Source: Daphnia pulex (lineage: Eukaryota > Arthropoda > Branchiopoda > Diplostraca > Daphniidae). From it: a DNA stretch of 64,000 nt. The stretch lies in contig NC_060018.1 in NCBI RefSeq assembly GCF_021134715.1, positions 13,037,501 through 13,101,500 on the forward strand. Reading direction: 5' to 3'. The position numbers and the translations under genes were made by a program. This document shows positions 1 to 9,654 of this stretch, in pieces (within the stretch, counting starts at the first letter, position 1; each line of letters begins with the position of its first letter). The notes below the pieces were generated by a model, which searched no databases, was not told the origin of the DNA, and saw only the letters and a program-made list of their open reading frames with translations.

Positions 1-105
1 GTCGATACGGTGATGGATTCTCCTGTCACCGTGTCAGCTCTGCCCGGACTTGTCAGCAATGGCAAGTCCCACCTTGGCCATGGATCCTTCAGACGTGGCG
101 CGTAG
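1..105 (+). CDS. 3' end of an unidentified gene
   Basis: Frame 1 is open from the first base to a TAG at 103-105 and gives about 34 C-terminal residues ending in HGSFRRGA. It is probably a terminal exon, because a plausible 3' UTR with an AATAAA signal follows on the same strand. No domain can be recognised in so short a tail, and the gene body lies outside the window. A chance open frame is possible. Confidence 0.4.
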   Translation, partial: VDTVMDSPVTVSALPGLVSNGKSHLGHGSFRRGA

Positions 106-216
106 AGTAGTAGAGTACAACCTACGGGTTGTATGGCGTGGCAGCCAACGGGTTAACTTAAGTGTATGTATGTATGTGATTGTAAAATGTGGTGGAATTG
201 TGGGTGGAGGTGGGAC

Positions 217-222
217 AATAAA
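217..222 (+). promoter_or_regulatory. Poly(A) signal AATAAA
   Basis: AATAAA lies about 110 bases after the TAG at 103-105, which is a normal spacing for a short arthropod 3' UTR. From here to about 600 I see only AT-rich spacer without coding character. Confidence 0.4.
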
Positions 223-679
223 GCAATTCCTTTTAATGTTTTAGTTTGTTGTGTCTCATAACTGATAATAAAAAAAATGTTTAGTTCACGACTTGTGTAT
301 TTTTTACAAATTTGAAGTTTTACATAAGTTATAGGCAAGTGACTGATCAACTCCAGACCCTTCAAATAAACTTCTATGAGAAACCAAACACTTATCTGCA
401 ACTCTTTTGTCCAAACACTAGAATATGTCGGAATGCAGAGCGACTAGAGCAATAGTCATCTCCAACATACGAACTAGAAAAGATCCAATAAAAATCAGAA
501 AGTGTCTCAATGTCAAAGGCTTTTAGGTGGCAAGAAGAGCCGTACAAAATGATTAACCAGGTTAAGACAATTATTTGCTCATTAAAATTCAACAATTCCT
601 AGTGACTAGTAACTGTCAAGATATGACCGACAAATCTGAACATGATTACTAAAATTGAAAATTCGACTCTAGTATTTAG

Positions 680-1541
680 ATAAGTCCCTGTAGTAAGTTG
701 GAGAAGCGTAGGGTGTGGTGTAATATTCAGGTGCCTTAGTGGTGTAGTAACTCGGAATAGTTCGGAGCTTCGGTGTAGCTGGTCGGAACAGCGTAAGTAG
801 TGGTATAATACTCGGTGCCTTGGTAGCGTAGTACTTAGGTGCCTCGGTGTAGTAGCTAGTTGTAGCGTAGGTTGTGGTGTAGTAAACTGGAGCCTCGGTG
901 TAGTATTCCGGTTCAACGTAGTACGAAGGAGGAGCAGCAGCCGCTATGTAGTAAGTCGGGGCTGCGTAATACTTGGCTGCCTCAGTTGTAGTTGTGTAGC
1001 TTGAGGCAGAGTAATACTTCGGGGCTTCGGTGTAGTGCCTCGGGGAAACATAAGTTGTGGTGTAATACTCTGGAGCCTTGGTGGTGTAGTACTTGGGCGG
1101 CTCGGTGTAGTATTCAGCCGCTTTGGTGGTGTAATAAAGTTGGAGCTTCGGTGTAGTAGCTAGGAACTAAGTAATACTTGGGAGCCTCGGTGTATAAGGT
1201 GGGGCAACATACGTGTAGTACTCCGGTGACTTGATGGTGTAGTACTTGGGAGCCTAGGTGTAGTACTTGGGAGCCTCGGTGATTGAGCTCGGGGCAGCAT
1301 TAGCTGCGGTTTAATACTCTAGAGCCTTAATGGTGTAGTAATTGTGGCCCTCAGTGTAGTAACCGGTTGGTGCGAATGTTTTCGTTGTGTAGCAAGGCGG
1401 CGGCGTGGTGCTTTGGTATCCGCCATACCCAGGAGACATGGGTACACCAGTGATCGACCCAACCTTCAACGATACGACAAACGGCAACAGCACGACACTA
1501 CAATCAAATAGGCGGTAATTGATTTGAACATTAATATACAA
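680..1541 (-). pseudogene. Tyr/Thr/Pro-repeat secreted protein, decayed copy A
   Basis: Read on the minus strand, the region has a hydrophobic leader, a Gly/Tyr segment (SPGYGGYQ) and then many units of the type YYTEAPKYYTTK down to about 680. The reading frame is broken: a TAA at 1311-1313 stops translation just after the first units, and the repeats downstream fall into several frames. A normal member would be secreted and low-complexity, perhaps cuticle- or mucus-related, but that role is inference. Copies B and C are its tandem neighbours on the same strand. A short leader-exon remnant related to theirs lies at about 1600-1645. The premature stop and frame slips argue against a functional protein. 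Confidence 0.7.
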
Positions 1542-1639
1542 TATGGTACATTAACAGATAAAACCAAATAATTGATCAAACTCCATGAAACAGAATATTT
1601 ACCCGATTGCGTACTGATAATACGACGAAGAATGAACTT

Positions 1640-2090
1640 GGTGACGGTGCACTGCAGTTGTTCATCCATGTTTTGTTTCCAGTATTGTTCTCTCCAGCAA
1701 TCGCCCTGATACAACAGCAAAGTGATGATGTTCCATACGATGACAACCCAATTTGATACCACAAACGAACGCAACATCTCCAGCCTAATAAAAAATAAAG
1801 TCCATACCCAATAATTAGAATCTAATTTAACAAGAACTTCATATACCATCTAACAACAATATCAGAGCAGTCAATGTTGGTTAAGTTTTAGTCACAAGTA
1901 TTACAATTTATATGAAATAAAATGTTCAAGGATTCTTACCAACCAGACGTTCGATCGTGCTTCAAGCTCGGTATTGACTCGATAACCACCAAAATTGGAA
2001 TCTATTTCCAAACCAGAAACGACAGCCAAATCCGTGAAGTTTGCGTCCCAACCGACAACAGTGACGACATGGTCAGTTTAAATCTGCTGA
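1640..2090 (-). pseudogene. AIFM1 (apoptosis-inducing factor) two-exon fragment
   Basis: Two minus-strand blocks resemble the C-terminal half of the mitochondrial flavoprotein AIF. Block one (about 2072-1940) reads DHVVTVVGWD, then GLEIDSNFGGYRVNTELEAR and SNVWL, and ends at a GTAAG donor. Block two (1784 to about 1660, after a TTATTAG acceptor) continues AGDVAFVCGIKLG, HRMEHHHFAVVSGR, then slips one frame into AGENNTGNKTW. In the family this is the stretch around the NADH/FAD-binding core (GLEID, ARSN, AGD, EHH, AVVSGR, AGENMTG). Splice phase across the roughly 155-bp intron is kept, so this is a DNA duplicate and not a retrocopy. Both ends break off inside repeat-family sequence and the frame is shifted, so it is non-functional as AIF. 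Confidence 0.78.
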
Positions 2091-2139
2091 AATGAATTCT
2101 GGATTTTAATTAACATCGCTAAAACATGTACTGAAATAA

Positions 2140-2215
2140 CTGTTTACCTTTTGACCATCGTGCTGTCGTGTTGCGTGTCGGAGAATCTCACTTGACTGAC
2201 TTCTATCGTACTTGG
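2140..2215 (-). pseudogene. Leader exon of the Tyr/Thr-repeat family, orphaned
   Basis: The minus strand shows an initiator-like CAGTCAAGTGAG, a short 5' UTR related to the leader exons at 2705-2805 and 2990-3055, then ATGGTCAAAAG followed by a GTAAAC donor. It abuts the last repeats of copy B with no spacer. Downstream it would splice towards the AIF-like exons instead of a repeat-protein exon. It is most simply explained as a join left by unequal crossing-over. Confidence 0.5.
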
Positions 2216-2224
2216 GCGCTCCAG

Positions 2225-2805
2225 TGTAGTATTCCGACAGCTTTAGTGGTGTAATAAGCTGGAGCCTCGGCGTCGTAGGTTGGGGCAGCATACGTAGTTG
2301 CGTAGTCTCAGTAGGTGCCTCGGTGGTGTAGTACTTAGGAGCCTCGGTGTAGTACTCTGCGTTTTGGTATTAGTGTAGATCGGGGAGCAGCACAAGTTGT
2401 GGTGTAATAATCTGGATCCTTGGTGGTTTAACTGTAAACCCAACTGTGCAACCTCGGTGTAGTAACTGGTCGTTGCGTATTTTGTTGTGTAGTAAGGCGG
2501 CGGCGTTGCGGTTTGGTATCCGCCTTATCCAGGAGACATCGGTACACCAGTGGTCGACCCAGCCATCAACGATACAACAACCAATAGCAGCACGACGGCA
2601 TAGTTAACTAGACAATATTAAATATTCAACAATAACGGACATATTATAAAATAGAATAAATAGAAATTGATAGAAAATTCCACGTAAAAATACAGAATAT
2701 TTACCCGTGATTGCGACCTGGTAATACGACGAAGAATGCAGCTGTTGCCGGGTCAGAGATGCTCACTCGATTGACTGATGTTGCCTTTTCTCTTTCCTTT
2801 TGAAA
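2225..2805 (-). pseudogene. Tyr/Thr/Pro-repeat secreted protein, decayed copy B
   Basis: A leader exon (about 2805-2705) is separated by an AT-rich intron from a second exon (about 2600-2225). The second exon has a hydrophobic start, the shared STTGVPMSPG segment, a TAA directly after that proline, and then YYTTK/YYTEAP-type repeats in mixed frames. Its TATA box is degraded to TTCAAAAGG, while copy C keeps TATAAAAGG. The early stop and missing TATA make it a pseudogene. It is the same family as copy A. Confidence 0.65.
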
Positions 2806-3060
2806 GATTTTCTCTCGTAGTCGACATCAACGATACAGCACCCAACAGCAACACAACGCCATAATTAACTACGCAATAAAATAAACAATTGGATATTATT
2901 TTTCGAAGGTAACTAGTCGTATCAACAACTAATAACAAGATAGAATAGATTTACGACTCGAAATTAAAAATGAACATTTACCCGTGATTGCGAACTGATA
3001 TGACGACGAATAATGCAGCTGTTGCCGTGTCGGAGATACTCACTCGACTGATCCCTATCA
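2806..3060 (-). pseudogene. Tyr/Thr/Pro-repeat gene remnant, truncated copy C
   Basis: The leader exon (about 3055-2990) and the beginning of the signal-peptide exon (about 2890-2815, reading VNYGVVLLLGAVSLMS) are preserved. The sequence then runs straight into the promoter and leader of copy B. All repeats are deleted, so only a signal-peptide stub remains. Its core promoter looks intact. Confidence 0.6.
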
Positions 3061-3072
3061 ACTTTTCTCTCG

Positions 3073-3081
3073 CCTTTTATA
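3073..3081 (-). promoter_or_regulatory. TATA box of copy C
   Basis: TATAAAAGG on the minus strand is followed about 32 bases later by an arthropod initiator TCAGT (3047-3051). The spacing is that of a textbook TATA plus Inr core promoter. The gene downstream is truncated. Confidence 0.6.
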
Positions 3082-3103
3082 CAATTTTTTCTCACCCCTC
3101 CTC

Positions 3104-3480
3104 TTAAGCCTTGCGGCTATTTTACCTTCTTGATACAATGATGCAAAACGTCCCGTTCTAACCCAACCTCTACATCACTGCCTGAAACGTTTTACCTAAT
3201 GATCTCCGTGACCTTCGATTGAAGAAAATGCAAACTGGCCTTTCCTTCTGCAGGATGAAGTTGCTGGGGATGGGTCTACAAAAACCAATATCAAAATGAA
3301 AACCAAATAGCTTAACCTTGCGGCTATTGTACCTGCTTGATAATGATGCAACACGTGTCATTCTCACCCAACCTCTTCACCACCGCATTGACAGTTATAC
3401 TTAATGTATCTCGTGACCTTCAAGCGTGAATGACATGCAAACCGGCCGGCCCGTCTGCAGGTTGAACTCTACAATGGTAA
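3104..3480. repeat. 207-bp imperfect tandem duplication
   Basis: The block beginning TTGCGGCTAT at 3111 recurs at 3318, and the CTGCAGG at 3248 recurs at 3455. The offset is 207 bases at both ends, with scattered substitutions between the copies. It lies directly upstream of the copy C promoter. 3480-3720 shows nothing beyond AT-rich spacer. Confidence 0.7.
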
Positions 3481-3718
3481 TTGAAAAATATAAATTAATA
3501 AAAACTGCATCAGTTGGAGCATGTTGAAAATATACCTAAATTTTATTTTAAACATTTTCAAGTAACGTAAGTGTGTACGACCCCTTAGCACACATGCGTA
3601 GTCTAAAATGTAAGCAATATACTAACCTACTTGATTTATCTTACAAGTACAAGTACATTATTACCTAGATTTTGATGGGCTTCGTGAAATAGATCTGCAT
3701 GCTGTCGGATGACACGGA

Positions 3719-3783
3719 CACAGTAGCAGAGCTATAGACTCCAGTCTATAGCTATAGGAGGTCTATAGCTCTGACAGTAGCAG
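3719..3783. repeat. Quasi-palindrome between short direct repeats
   Basis: AGAGCTATAGACT is followed two bases later by AGTCTATAGCT and then AGGTCTATAGCTCT, which gives nested inverted arms. The decamer ACAGTAGCAG flanks both sides. Nothing coding is visible. Confidence 0.55.
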
Positions 3784-3799
3784 GATAGAGGTACTAATG

Positions 3800-5195
3800 A
3801 CCGAAACAAAATAAATGGAAACCCTGTTCATTTTTCTTTCGCCTAGCTTTTAAGATACTGAGGACGTTCTCGCCGTCTGGTCTGGCTGTATCAAGGTGGC
3901 TACCAGCATCAATCAGATCTTGAAAAATAGACAAGTATCATTCCATCTGCGACGAAAATGAATTCCATTTTTCGGCTAAAAGAAGAAGAGGAGTTTTACC
4001 ATACTCGTCCATGGCATTTCGATGAGCTCCGAGTTTTAGAAACAGCTGGATAGTCTTCAAGCTGGTTGCACTAAGAGGCCGGCTGGAATCGTTAAATGCA
4101 GCATGAAGGAGCGAAGGGTAGATTTGTTCACTTTGAGACTAAAGTAATCGGTTAAGCAAGTTTCAAATTCTTCTTTTTCTTGTTCGTTCAACTCTGGGAT
4201 TTTCGGAACAAGCTTTAACACAAACAGATAAAAGATTCCCATGAAATCGCGTCTTTTCGTTTGAATGTAAAAGTTTGTTGAATACACTGGTAAAACTTTC
4301 GCTGTGACTGTGCAAAATGTGATAACCATCAATATAGGTTGGCTGCAGAGAATTCTTCTCGTCCTGGGCTTTAAGCGGGTTCGTTTTCCATTTTACTGAA
4401 GCACTTTAATAGTAGATGAAGCGTACCGATGAAAATGTCTTTACACTTGGAAGAGGATGGCCTTTGGATTAAAATTGTGAGATTGTTCCAAAATGAGAAG
4501 GTAAATGTTGACTGCACGAGAAGATTGATTACGGAGACTACACTCACGAGCATACCGCAATAGACTTTTCAGATGAAATAAGTAGGGTCTGCTTGGTAGT
4601 CCTGAATTGAGTTGGTCCAAGATTCGTTGTGTCAATAACAGTGCATGAATTCGAAAAGTTTCATACATTGAAGTCAGCCAAGTCACCATCAGATAAGGAA
4701 AGTTGTGGGGCCATAGAATCTTTCCAGCTCTGCAGTCCACTCAGTGCTGAGACTCCCAACTCTGTTAAAGTGCTAAAGTTGCCGAGAGATGAGTAAGGCA
4801 CCAATCAATTCCAGTCATACTACTTTCTTGCATTGAGTGATTGAGCTGGTCTTTAGACCAAGACGATGAATGTGGAGTTTTAGTGTCAACCAGATAAACA
4901 ATAAGTTCAATTATTGGAAATTTGTCAGTAGAAAGTATCTGTCAGATCACGATTGAACACTCCAGCTTATCTAAGTTGAGCATGAAGCTTTCTTTAAACT
5001 GCCCTGCACACCACTTGACAATATGAAAAATGTTCTTTGTGATGGCTATTAGTTGCACTGGCGTTAGATTGTGTAGTTGGATAAATTGATCGCGATTGTC
5101 TTCAATCCATAATTGTCACGTACTTGCTTCAGTTTTGGAACCGAGTTTGTGTCAACTGCTTGGAAAATAAGATCCAACTCAATTGAAGACGCCAT
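3800..5195 (-). pseudogene. FEM1-like ankyrin-repeat protein, degenerate
   Basis: Fragments in several minus-strand frames line up with FEM1 proteins, the ankyrin substrate receptors of CUL2 E3 ligases. A start at 5195 gives MASSIELDLIFQAVD. The block at 4740-4444 carries the FEM1-specific helical region (YETFRIHALLLTQRILDQL, then RAVNIYLLILEQS). Near 4100-3960 there is an ankyrin unit (LKTIQLFLKLGAHRNAMDEYG, KTPLLLLAEKW), and near 3880 a last one (LIDAGSHLDTARPDGENVL). Stops and at least two frame changes interrupt it (for example near 4095 and 4330), and the N-terminal ankyrin array is missing. The rest of a normal FEM1 of about 600 residues is absent. The assignment is by remembered family pattern and needs an alignment. 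Confidence 0.55.
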
Positions 5196-5536
5196 CAGTA
5201 AAATAAAATCCCAGAAAATGGAAAACAATTGCAAATGTTAAACTTCTGATACGACGGAGATGGCTATGAAGTAGAAAATTCGGACTAAATTATAAAAAAA
5301 AGAACCGTTAACAGCAGACGACGATGAGAGATTGCATTGTATCTCCTAGCGGGTGTGTCATTTACGAAGCATCATAAACAATTATTTGACATCTTGATCA
5401 CTTCTCGCTATGCACCTTCTCACGAACACAGAACTGCGGTTCTGAAATTTACTTGTTGTGGGTCATTCGAATGTGATGCGTCAGTCGAATCGGATAAGGT
5501 GTTTTCTAAAAGATAAATATTCTGATGAGTTCCATC

Positions 5537-6984
5537 TTAGAAAATGTGAAACACTGAACTAATTACATATTTATCACAAAAAGGGCAAGCTTGAGGAGTC
5601 ATGTGACCTAATTTGTGGAATTTGAGATGATCTTTCCGGGAAAAATTCTACAAATAAATTTCACTTGTTTAGGGAAAAAAGATACTAAATGATAATTTAA
5701 TTTACCTTAGAACAAACGTCGCATTTGAATTGCTGCTTTTCACCAGCACTTCCATGAATCCTTAAATGACGTATCATATTTCCAGCATAAACTGTCTTCT
5801 AGAAATCAAACATTGAGTGCACAATAAAAATACGTAAGCTACCATAAATTGAGTTTCCGGTATGCTGACTAACATGTTCACAATATTGGCATTCAATCCA
5901 TTTTAAAGGATGGGCGTGCTTCATTTTGTGTTTTTCGAGGGTTCCTTTCGCGGTGAATTCCTGTAATTTAAAATCTTAGTCCAGAGTGGGAAAAAAGTAA
6001 AGTCACACAAACGCAAGCTGTTATTACCATGGGGCAAACGTCGCATTTAAAAACTTTCTTTTCATTTGACGTTTTGGTTGGCACGGGATCAGGGATATTA
6101 GAATTATCGATTGGAAAATGCTGCTGCATCCCATCTCTACAAGACACTTCAGGCTCATGAAAAAAACCTTCACCCTCTAATTCAAACACCTGCAAAGTGC
6201 AAAGCAACGAATAAATAAGTGCCTACAAAGATCCACGAAATCGCGTAATTAAATTTTTTCACCAGTGACTCACTCATCTTCTTGAGTCTGCAGTAAAACC
6301 AATAATTAATTACAATAATTAAAAATCAATTTCAAAGTTTTTTAAGCTACTAAAACGGAATAAATGAATATTACCTCATTCGAAGCGTTTGAATGGGTAG
6401 CATCCTTTGGGATCCCTAAATTGAGTTCTATAAAAACTTGATTAATACAAACTTGCAAATGCCTTTTCAAAGCAATTAATTAAGCTTGCCTTGTCTAGCT
6501 TTATTCAACTTTTTCTTCAGTTCCTTGTTGGTTTTCCTTAACCGGGCAATAGACTCATCAAGTTTCCGAACCTTGGCGTTTGAAAAAGTTTGCGACTTTT
6601 TGCCATGACCGGTGAAATTAAATTTCACGCGGGGGAACTTTTTCAGTATTTCCGGCTTGTTAAATTACAACATTTGCTAGGTTAGGATATAAAACATTGT
6701 TGAAAGAAATATACTTTCAAACGAACCTGTTTTGGAGAAGCCAAATCAGGCAGAGGAATTGCTGCTGAGTGCTCGCCTTGATTTCTGTAGTCTACCGAAG
6801 AGAAATTCGATAGTGCAAGGATAATTTTCGCCAATCCTTCTTCACATGAAGTTTCGGGCTCAAAGGGTGTGGCCAGATTTTTGGTAATTCGGGATAACTT
6901 ATCGAGAAGCCTATTGTTTTGGGGGGATTTGAATTGGGTGTTTGATGTCATCTTTCCCAAAGCGACAAATGCCATTGACACCTA
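5537..6984 (-). CDS. C2H2 zinc-finger protein with coiled coil (5' end unresolved)
   Basis: Minus-strand exons: 6984-6727, 6655-6490, 6427-6375, 6189-6028, 5960-5874, 5798-5706, 5647-5537 (stop). Phases agree throughout. The N-terminal part is unassigned. A basic segment with a Leu-rich coiled coil (KVRKLDESIARLRKTNKELK) follows. Three fingers sit at the C-terminus, each C-x2-C-x12-H-x3-H: CDVCPMEF...HKMKH, CQYCEHKT...HLRIH and CDVCSKNF...HKLGH, then a half finger CPFCDKY. Two of the finger repeats are split by introns and rebuilt perfectly by splicing, which supports the model. It is probably a nuclear DNA-binding factor with unknown target. Intron 2 begins with GC (CAAG|GCAAGC). The first coding exon was not found; a short exon ending at a GTAAG donor near 7213 may precede it. 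Confidence 0.72.
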
Positions 6985-6999
6985 TAGTTACAAAAGAAA

Positions 7000-8480
7000 T
7001 AGAATAAATCCTTAAATACAAAATTGTGTAGTGGCAAGATAGCGGAAACATTACTGTCAAAAAAACAAAATAATTATTAGAGGAACGCATGCTGAGATTT
7101 TACATCCTAATTCAAAGCTTAGCCAGTTTAAGTGGAGGTGATCTTAGCTATGTAGAAGCTTAAACATTTACACATACGGTATTCTAACCAAATTATTTAA
7201 AGGCAACTTACCTGTTGGTAGTCTAGAAAAGTTTGATACACCTGAAGTCAATCGCACTTTAATCCAAAGATCACGAACAGTTCTTGCCAGACGGATGGCA
7301 AACACATAAATGGAAACACAATACACAAACCACGCGATACTTTCTCTAAAAGTAAGTAATTTTCTCTAGCATCACAAATTCTTGTTTCCTTAGCTATACT
7401 TAGGAAAATGTCAAAACGAATGTCTTTCACAACACAATTTAGCCAAAGCACATTTACTGCTCAAGGGCGACTGCTCACTACTGTTTGATACTTAAATCTC
7501 CGGCCCGAACTGCGGAGAAAGGACGAACCTGACATTGCAAGTGGCGACCACGTGGCCAAAGTGTTTGGAATAAACAACAACAAAAATATTTCAAATAAAG
7601 AAAAAAAATTTTTGAAATATCTTTCAAAGTATTGAAATTTTTGCTTCCGTCATGAAATTTTCGATTAAATTTTTATTCTAAATACCAGAATATTAAAAAG
7701 TTTGATTTTATATCATGCAGATTTGTTGTTTGTAGCAGATTGCGACTCCCACCATTTGATTACTACTTGTCTACTTACTAGTTTGAAACACAAGTTCCTG
7801 CACCAGCCTTGGGTCATCAAGCAAGAAACGATGTCGCTCATCCGGCAAGCAGTAACCTTCTTTAATCCATGGAGACGCTATAGCTGGGCAAACGATCTGG
7901 TGAACTGGGATTAGTTTGGAGACGAGGACTTTAAATCTCTGTCACGAGATGGCGATTATTTCGTCCGCCAGGTGCATTATTAAGCCAACCATTTCCAATT
8001 CCAAGAAATGTTCATCTTCAGCGGCGGGTGGGCCCGAGATAGATTGTTCGGATGTTTTTATTTTTATAACGAACGTCTGATATTTCAAGCTGTCAGATGA
8101 CCAGGAAATCAGCTGTTATCATCGGATTTCAGCTATTTGATATCGCCAATTGTAACTCTGTCTTCTCAGGGTTGTTTAATTAAATAATAAAGTTCCGAAT
8201 TCAACAAGCAGTTGATTTCGTATTGTTGTATAACAAGGTCCACTCCTATGAAGTATATTTTAGCAAACCTTGCTGTTGTTTGAGAGCGACAAGAGAAATA
8301 ATGATTAGAGCGTCACTCCTTTATCATGGTCGGGCATAATTAAACAACTAATGGATTTAATGCAACTAATAGTAAGGAAACCATATCCAATAATTTCACA
8401 CGGAAGTTTCGTGAGCTTATTAATATTCAAGCTAATTATTTGGAGCTTAATCATTTTCCAATTTGAAACGAAAAAACTAA
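7000..8480. other. AT-rich intergenic stretch with one protein-like fragment
   Basis: 7214-7450 may hold 5' exons of the zinc-finger gene, but I could not fix any. On the plus strand, 7780-8060 reads like protein (NPWRRYSWANDLVNW, then FGDEDFKSLSRDGDYFVRQ) but contains stops at about 7911 and 7981. I cannot assign a family, so it is at most a decayed exon. 8060-8480 shows nothing else of note. Confidence 0.3.
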
Positions 8481-8901
8481 AATTTGCTTCTACGGCATTT
8501 ATTCGTGTTTTTTTTATGAATCAACTTTACAAATAGAAAAAAAAAAACTGTACAACAACGTAAAAAAGTCACAAACGAATAGAGAAAACAAGATCAAAAA
8601 CAGAGGGTGTCAAAAAAGAAAATGGTGGGAAGAGAGAAACAGCAGCAGCACTTGGCTCACAATGGAAGGAAGCAATTTTGAGCATTGATCATCCGTTTTC
8701 TTTTTTTTAGAATTGTTCACTCTTTTAATTTCAAATGAAAAAGACACACAAACAAAAAGACACACACAAATTTTGAACGAGGAGCGTCGCTGTTCCCGGG
8801 GAAGATAATTGGCATGCATCGAGAAGTACAGAGCTTAGCCAGCGGATTAATTTTTTTTTTTAAATCCGCCTGCTGGATTGCAACAACATTCGTCGTCTTA
8901 A

Positions 8902-8909
8902 TATGTACA
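8902..8909 (-). promoter_or_regulatory. Pumilio-type element UGUACAUA (1)
   Basis: On the minus-strand transcript this reads UGUACAUA, matching the PUF consensus UGUANAUA. It sits in the probable echinoid 3' UTR, and a second identical site lies 73 bases away. Confidence 0.4.
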
Positions 8910-8974
8910 ACAACACATTAAAACACTCGGGAGATGGGGGGGGGGGAAGAACGTCAGGGGGGGTTGTGTGTTCT

Positions 8975-8982
8975 TATGTACA
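8975..8982 (-). promoter_or_regulatory. Pumilio-type element UGUACAUA (2)
   Basis: A second identical octamer in the same probable 3' UTR. The two sites also share adjoining bases (UGUUGUACAUA), so the pair is an extended match. Confidence 0.4.
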
Positions 8983-9654
8983 ACAATGATCGATAGTTGA
9001 TGGTCAAAAAAACAAAAAAAAAATATTTTTAAAGAAAAAGTCATCAAGAAACAAAAGAAAAATATATATAACTAGGGACGGCGACGGTTCCACAGTCGCC
9101 ACATAAAACAAAAATTATTTTTTTATTTTTTTACTTTTTTTCATATTTTTTTTTTAATTTTGGAAAATTTGTTGTCGGTAGTCCCACATCGCTTTTGAAA
9201 AAATCAAATAGAATTTCTAATTTCATTTTATGTATAAATTTGTGTTAGACCCTACTTGAGAGGACCAGGTCCACGGATGAAGTTTTGTTTTTCTTTCAGC
9301 GAGATCAAAATGGCGACAAAACAAATGTAGCAGCAGGCCAGCGGGGGCAATTCACGTGTCTCTCTTTTTTTAATTTGAGCCTTTCCTATCACAATCCGAA
9401 CTCGAATTATTTTTTTCCCTTTAAAAAAAAACGAAACTTTTTCGCCCAACGAGGCGAAAAATGGAATGGAGATTGTCGAGAAAGAACCACCTTTTGGTCG
9501 AGGTGAGTTTGGCACACGGATGTCATTGATTTGTTTTTTAAATAATGATGTGTTGACGAGGAAAATGTTCTCGTGTGGTTGGTTGAAAGGAGAATTTTAA
9601 AAAAGAAAAACTAAATTGTCTACTAAATATTTTCTCTCTCTGCATATGGGTCTA

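Larger units (their letters stand above)
8494..9654 (-). other. Probable 3' UTR of echinoid
   Basis: Downstream of the echinoid stop (9655-9657) the minus strand is AT-rich and non-coding, down to an AATAAA signal (complement of TTTATT near 8497). It contains poly-A/T runs, a poly-G/C tract near 8936-8946 and two Pumilio-type elements listed separately. The length of about 1.15 kb is an estimate, because other AT-rich poly(A) candidates exist. Confidence 0.45.
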
